The notes beneath the pieces were generated by a model. The model made no database searches, was not told the origin of the DNA, and worked only from the letters and a program-made list of their open reading frames with translations. From the NCBI RefSeq assembly GCF_048771995.1, contig NC_133026.1:152171001-152235000 (forward strand): a stretch of DNA of 64,000 nt, given 5' to 3'. Made by a program: the position numbers and the translations under genes. Below are positions 29,529 to 64,000 of this stretch, piece after piece. Each line of letters begins with the position of its first letter. Position 1 is the first letter of the stretch. Source of the stretch: Taeniopygia guttata. Lineage: Eukaryota; Chordata; Aves; Passeriformes; Estrildidae.

Positions 29529-30389
29529 TCAGTGGCCTGCCCTGACAGGTGAGCGGGGTAGGCTGTCCCTGTCCCTGCGGCGCCGTGCCGCTGTGGGCAG
29601 TGCTGCCCGCTGGGCACACTGGCTCTCCCGGAGCAGCTGCTCCTGCTGGTCTTGCAGCTCGGTTCTGGTGTTCCTGAGGAGCTGGCAGTGCTGGAGGAGG
29701 CCGAGCAGCTCGCGGCGCAGGAGCCTGTTCTCGGCTTTCACCTGTTCCACGTGCTGGATCAGAGCCTGCAGCGCCACCTCCTCCGCTCCCCAGGTGAGCT
29801 GCTGCATCCTCTGCTGGAATTCCTGCTCGCAGTCGGCCTTTTCCTGCAGGAACCTGCTCCTGATGGCGTGGGTTTCCTCAGCGCAGCGTATCCTGGTGAC
29901 CCGCAGCTCCTTCTCCAGCGCCTTCACCTTCTGCTCCGCCTGCACCTTCTGCTCCCTGTAGGGCTGCAGCTGCTGCAGCTCCGCGTCCAGGTGCGAGGCC
30001 TGGGCCTCCGTGTCCTTCAGGGCGCTCCTCACCTGCTGCTCCTTGCCAGCGTAGCGTGGCACCAGCTCCTCCTTCTGCGCCTGGACCTGGGCCAGGTCCC
30101 GGCAGTTCTGGTCGTTCAGGGTGATGAGCATGCCTGGCGGGTCCTGGCTGAGCTTGGCCCCGCAGCGCAGGTAAGACTGGCTCTGCTCCCGAGTGCCCTG
30201 GGCTTCCTTTGCCAGGCGTTTGCTGCCCCGCAGGAGCTGCTCCGCTCTTCCCAGGTAGGTGTCCAGGTGCTGTGTGAGGACCCTGCATTCCTCCTGCAGG
30301 TGCAGCTTCCTCTCCCGGACGGGGTCCTCTGTGTCACTTGCTTCTTGGGGTGCCTCCTCATCCTTGCTCTTCTTTGTTTTGGATGCCAT
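29529..30389 (-). CDS. CCDC166: CCDC166-like coiled-coil protein
   Basis: A single open frame of 286 residues, predicted almost wholly alpha-helical. It has a Lys/Glu-rich start (MASKTKKSKDEE), then heptad-like coiled coil over roughly residues 20-255, then an Arg/Ser-rich tail. Segments LQEECRVLTQHLDTYL, LNDQNCRDLAQVQAQ, LQPYREQKVQAEQ and RRELLGLLQHCQLLRNT align with human CCDC166 as I remember it, in the same order. CCDC166 belongs to the DUF4515 family with BBOF1 and CCDC121. Its role is not established, though a relative (BBOF1) acts in motile cilia. The Met at 30389 was chosen over one 37 codons upstream because the family starts MAxKKK. An AG acceptor just upstream suggests a 5' non-coding exon. 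The human protein is longer, with a Ser-rich tail that is missing here. A variant signal, CATAAA on the minus strand (near 29425), could serve as poly(A) signal. Confidence 0.85.
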   Translation of the reverse strand: MASKTKKSKDEEAPQEASDTEDPVRERKLHLQEECRVLTQHLDTYLGRAEQLLRGSKRLAKEAQGTREQSQSYLRCGAKLSQDPPGMLITLNDQNCRDLAQVQAQKEELVPRYAGKEQQVRSALKDTEAQASHLDAELQQLQPYREQKVQAEQKVKALEKELRVTRIRCAEETHAIRSRFLQEKADCEQEFQQRMQQLTWGAEEVALQALIQHVEQVKAENRLLRRELLGLLQHCQLLRNTRTELQDQQEQLLRESQCAQRAALPTAARRRRDRDSLPRSPVRAGH

Positions 30390-30394
30390 ATCCC

Positions 30395-31436
30395 AACCAA
30401 ACTGTAAAACTGAAACAGAGGGAAAAAACACCAGCTCAGAGCAAATGGTTTTGCCCCGGTCCTGCCCTTGAGTTTCCAACTGGTACTTCCAGCAGCTCAA
30501 ATGTTTGACTCAGAACTGTTTGGTGTCATTCCTGTATTTGCATTTCCCATCCTGAATTGCCTCAGGAGAAAACAAAGAATGCACATTTTTAAAGATTTCA
30601 CTTTTTTTGCCATATAGGGTTGGGATATTCCTGGAGTTTGGAGGGAAAAGTACAATTCTGTCCTATTCCTCACTAATTCCAGTGTTTGAAGAGGCAGCTG
30701 CATCCCAAACCAGTATCCTGTCCAAAACTAGTATCTCACATCCCAATTTCAGGAGATTCTCTTTTTAAAAAATATTTGTCAGCATTAATTTAATGAGATT
30801 CAGGTTTTTAAATGGGTTTTAAGCTTTAATTTCAGGATTGGCTGAATTTCTGAACTATTTATTCCAGTGTAGAATGCTGGAATGCAGGATTTAGAGCTGG
30901 AGTCTGAAGGATTTAGTGAATATTTGTAATTACAAATCCTCACTTCCTAATACAATTCATGTAAGTTCCTAAGGAAAAAAAATGCAAAATTCCAGAACAT
31001 GGGTGAAAAACAGGATAAATCTTGAAAAATCCCAGCCCAGGCTGCAGTGATACAGGGAATTTCAGGGGGTGGGTGCAGGGGATGTGTGAGGGTCAGAGAA
31101 TTCCCACATGCCCATGGGAAAAGGACGAAGTAGGGGTTGTATAAAATGTGGTGTTTTAAGGCACTGACCTTCCCCGCTCCCAGGTTTTCCCAGGTCCTGG
31201 TGCTCCCAGTTTGCTGCTGGCCCTGGAGCCGGTGTGTTTGAGCTGTGTCCATGGAGATGAGGTCACAGGGGGAAGGCTGCAGGGGGATCCACCCCCAGCC
31301 AGGTTCCACTGCGGGATCTGATCCCCGGGGAGGCTCCAGGGGGATCCCATCCCCTGGCCAACTCTGTCAGCAGCACCCCAGAGCCTTCCCGGATTTCCAG
31401 CCGCTGTCCCAAGCCTGGAGCCTTCCAGGGATTGTG
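30395..31436. other. Spacer upstream of the CCDC166-like gene
   Basis: AT-richer non-coding sequence. No CpG island, TATA box or repeat family is recognised. Confidence 0.6.
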
Positions 31437-32190
31437 ACCACAGGGCAGGACACGAGCTGGGTAAGGACACGAGCTGTGGAATGGCACGAGCTGGGTAAGG
31501 ACATGAGCTGTGGAATGACACGAGCTGGGTAAGGACACGAGCTGTGGAATGGCACGAGCTGTGTAAGGACACGAGCTGTGGAATGGCACGAGCTGGATAA
31601 GGACACGAGCTGTGGAATGACACGAGCTGTGGAATGGCACAAGCTATGGAATGACACGAGCTGTGTAAGGACACGAGCTGTGGAATGACACGAGCTGTGG
31701 AATGGCAACGAGCTGGGTAATGGCACAAGCTGGATAAGGACACAAGCTGTGAAATGACACGAGCTGTGGAATGGCACGAGCTGTGGAATGACACAAGCTG
31801 GGTAAGGACACGAGCTGTGGAATGGCACGAGCTGTGGAATGGCACAAACTGTGGAATGGCACGAGCTGGGTAAGGACACGAGCTGTGTAAGGACACGAGC
31901 TGGGTAAGGACACAAGCTGTGTAAGGACACGAGCTGTATAAGAACACAAGCTGTGGAATGGCACGAGCTGTGGAATGACATGAGCTGTGGAATGGCACAA
32001 GCTGGATAAGAACACGAGCTGTGGAATGGCACGAGCTGGGTAAGGACACAAGCTGTGAAATGGCACGAGCTGGGTAATTGCACGAGCTGGATAAGGACAC
32101 GAGCTGTGAAATGGCACGAGCTGTGGAATGACACAAGCTGTGGAATGGCACGAGCTGTGGAATGGCACAAGCTGTGTAAGGACACTCAGG
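31437..32190. repeat. Minisatellite, 17-bp unit
   Basis: About 44 units alternating GGCACGAGCTGTGGAAT and GACACGAGCTGGGTAAG. The 17-bp period walks through all frames, yet long open frames exist on the minus strand because the unit has no stop there. Confidence 0.95.
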
Positions 32191-32484
32191 ACCATCTGTT
32201 CTGTGCCCTTTCCAGGCACCAAGGGCAGGCTGGAGCTCCTGCAGCCTCCTCCTGGCCGGGATTGTGGGTGGGCATCACGTTGGCACCTCCAGGCATCCCC
32301 CAGAGCTCTCTGAGCAGCCAGGACGAGTCGGAGAGCAGCTGGGCAAGCTCTCCCTCAGACACACCTTGTGCCAAACCCCCGGGCCTTTGGCAGAGCTGCA
32401 ATTCTTGTCTTTGTCCGTGCCGGGATCCTGCACATCTGCTGAGGCTCAGGGGGGTCACTGGAACCATCCTCACAGCATCACAGG

Positions 32485-33107
32485 TGTGAAAAATGCACAT
32501 TTTACGATTGGCTTTTGGCAAATGTTACAATTAATATTATATGTGTAATGTTAGAAAGTTATGCTGTATTAATTCTCTTAAGTAGTGTGTTAAATATAGT
32601 TTTCGTTTATAACACAATGTTAAAATAAAAACTCTGCGATGTAAGATTTTCTTTTAGTAGCTCAAGAAAAGGGATAAGATAATCAAGAAACTCTTGGCAC
32701 AGAGATAACAGCGACAGGGCACATAAAGAGTTACAGCCTCCTTATTGGAAAAGACAAACATTCTTCCAGCTTCTCTCTGTCTTTATGGAACCACCAGGAT
32801 TAAGGGGAAGAAGTTGACAAAAACCAGAAAAATTCTTAATCTGCAAGGAATTTATGCATCATGTAGGAGATATATGAATATGCAACAGGCTGTTGCTTTT
32901 AAGGGTTATTCCTTTGTTCACAAGGCGTGTTTTTGGCAGCTCATAGCCCAAAACCATACAGACGTCTGTAATTCTTTGCTTTTTATTGCCACGTAGTCCT
33001 AATCATCATTGTCCAAATTTTTATTTTTCTAATTTTATTACTATTTTTACATAAAATAAATAAAATAAACTTTTAAAATTTTAAAAGAGTTACTGGCATT
33101 TTTCACA
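32485..33107 (+). mobile_element. Solo LTR fossil of an avian endogenous retrovirus (ERVL-like)
   Basis: An AT-rich block of 623 bp stands out from its GC-rich surroundings. It begins TGTGAAAAATGC and ends GCATTTTTCACA, a perfect 12-bp inverted terminal repeat of the TG...CA type. It resembles songbird LTRs of the TguLTR5 group as I remember them. No internal retroviral sequence is present, so it is a solo LTR. I see no clear target-site duplication. A non-autonomous DNA element is the less likely alternative. The age appears moderate. Confidence 0.7.
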
Positions 33108-33429
33108 AAAGATAAAGAGTGACAAAGCAGCCAGGAAACGGTGAAAGCGGTGGGCATAGGACGGGAGGACTGCAGCGTCCTGAGACAGCCCAGAGGCAAC
33201 GACTGCCTTTGCATTCGGCTTTTGTCACGACTGCCTTTGCGTTTTTGGCTTTTGTCACGACTGCCATTGCGTTCGGCTTTTGTCACGGGGCGGCACCGGG
33301 GGCACACGGCTCTGGTCCGCCCGCGGTGCCGGTGCCGGGAGAGGCGGCGGCGGTGCCGCTCATCGTCTCCCGGTGCCGGAGCCGGTGCGCCCAGCGCCGG
33401 TCCCTGCCGGAGCCGCGGGCCGGAGCCGA

Positions 33430-64000
<30,571 letters not shown>

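Noticed and set aside
29652-30407. 251-codon Leu-rich plus-strand frame opposite the CCDC166-like gene
   Set aside because: An antisense shadow of a GC-rich coiled-coil coding sequence. The minus-strand product matches a known family.
31156-32222. Minus-strand Ser/His/Cys-rich frames over the 17-bp array, considered as an extra CCDC166 exon
   Set aside because: A pure tandem-repeat translation with no family similarity.
32485-33107. MITE (DNA transposon) reading of the AT-rich block with inverted ends
   Set aside because: The TG...CA ends, length, poly(A)-rich right part and resemblance to songbird LTRs favour a solo LTR. It is kept only as an alternative.

Overview
This is a bird genomic window, most likely from a songbird (passerine). 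It holds CR1 LINE fragments in both orientations with the typical avian 3' tail, and two LTR fossils that resemble songbird endogenous-retrovirus LTRs. It also has short GC-rich introns and very many GC-rich minisatellites. The gene content matches human 8q24.3 (NRBP2, PUF60, SCRIB). In birds, GC-rich, repeat-dense DNA of this kind is typical of the smallest (dot) microchromosomes. That placement is inference.

Layout. 1-5.4 kb: the last three coding exons of NRBP2 (+), then a probable long 3' UTR made largely of two minisatellites. 5.4-6.8 kb: an intergenic stretch with a CR1 fragment, running into the PUF60 CpG-island promoter (palindromic TCTCGCGAGA sites, E-box/CRE, YY1 sites). 6.8-26.5 kb: PUF60 (+), complete in 11 coding exons encoding 531 residues, followed by a repeat-filled 3' UTR to about 27.45 kb. 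27.5-34.6 kb: an intergenic region with a CpG-rich patch carrying a CTCF-like site, a single-exon CCDC166-like coiled-coil gene on the minus strand, a 17-bp minisatellite, a solo-LTR fossil, and a 1.2-kb array of 15-bp monomers. 34.6-64 kb: SCRIB (+), 5' part only. Its first 11 coding exons encode about 336 residues, the N-terminal tail and 16 leucine-rich repeats. The PDZ half lies beyond the window. SCRIB intron 1 is 17.5 kb.

The three plus-strand genes lie head to tail but are not an operon. PUF60 is a splicing and transcription factor, SCRIB a cell-polarity scaffold and NRBP2 a pseudokinase. Their order matches mammals. The inverted CCDC166-like gene between PUF60 and SCRIB does not match the human order as I remember it.

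The main structural signal that the genes do not explain is about 8 kb of minisatellite in some 13 arrays. Several lie against splice sites or promoters. One begins exactly at a PUF60 5' splice site and repeats that site, offering in-frame alternative donors. Another, upstream of SCRIB, is built of units resembling the ZNF143/THAP11 promoter element. I found no rRNA, tRNA, CRISPR or intact mobile element.
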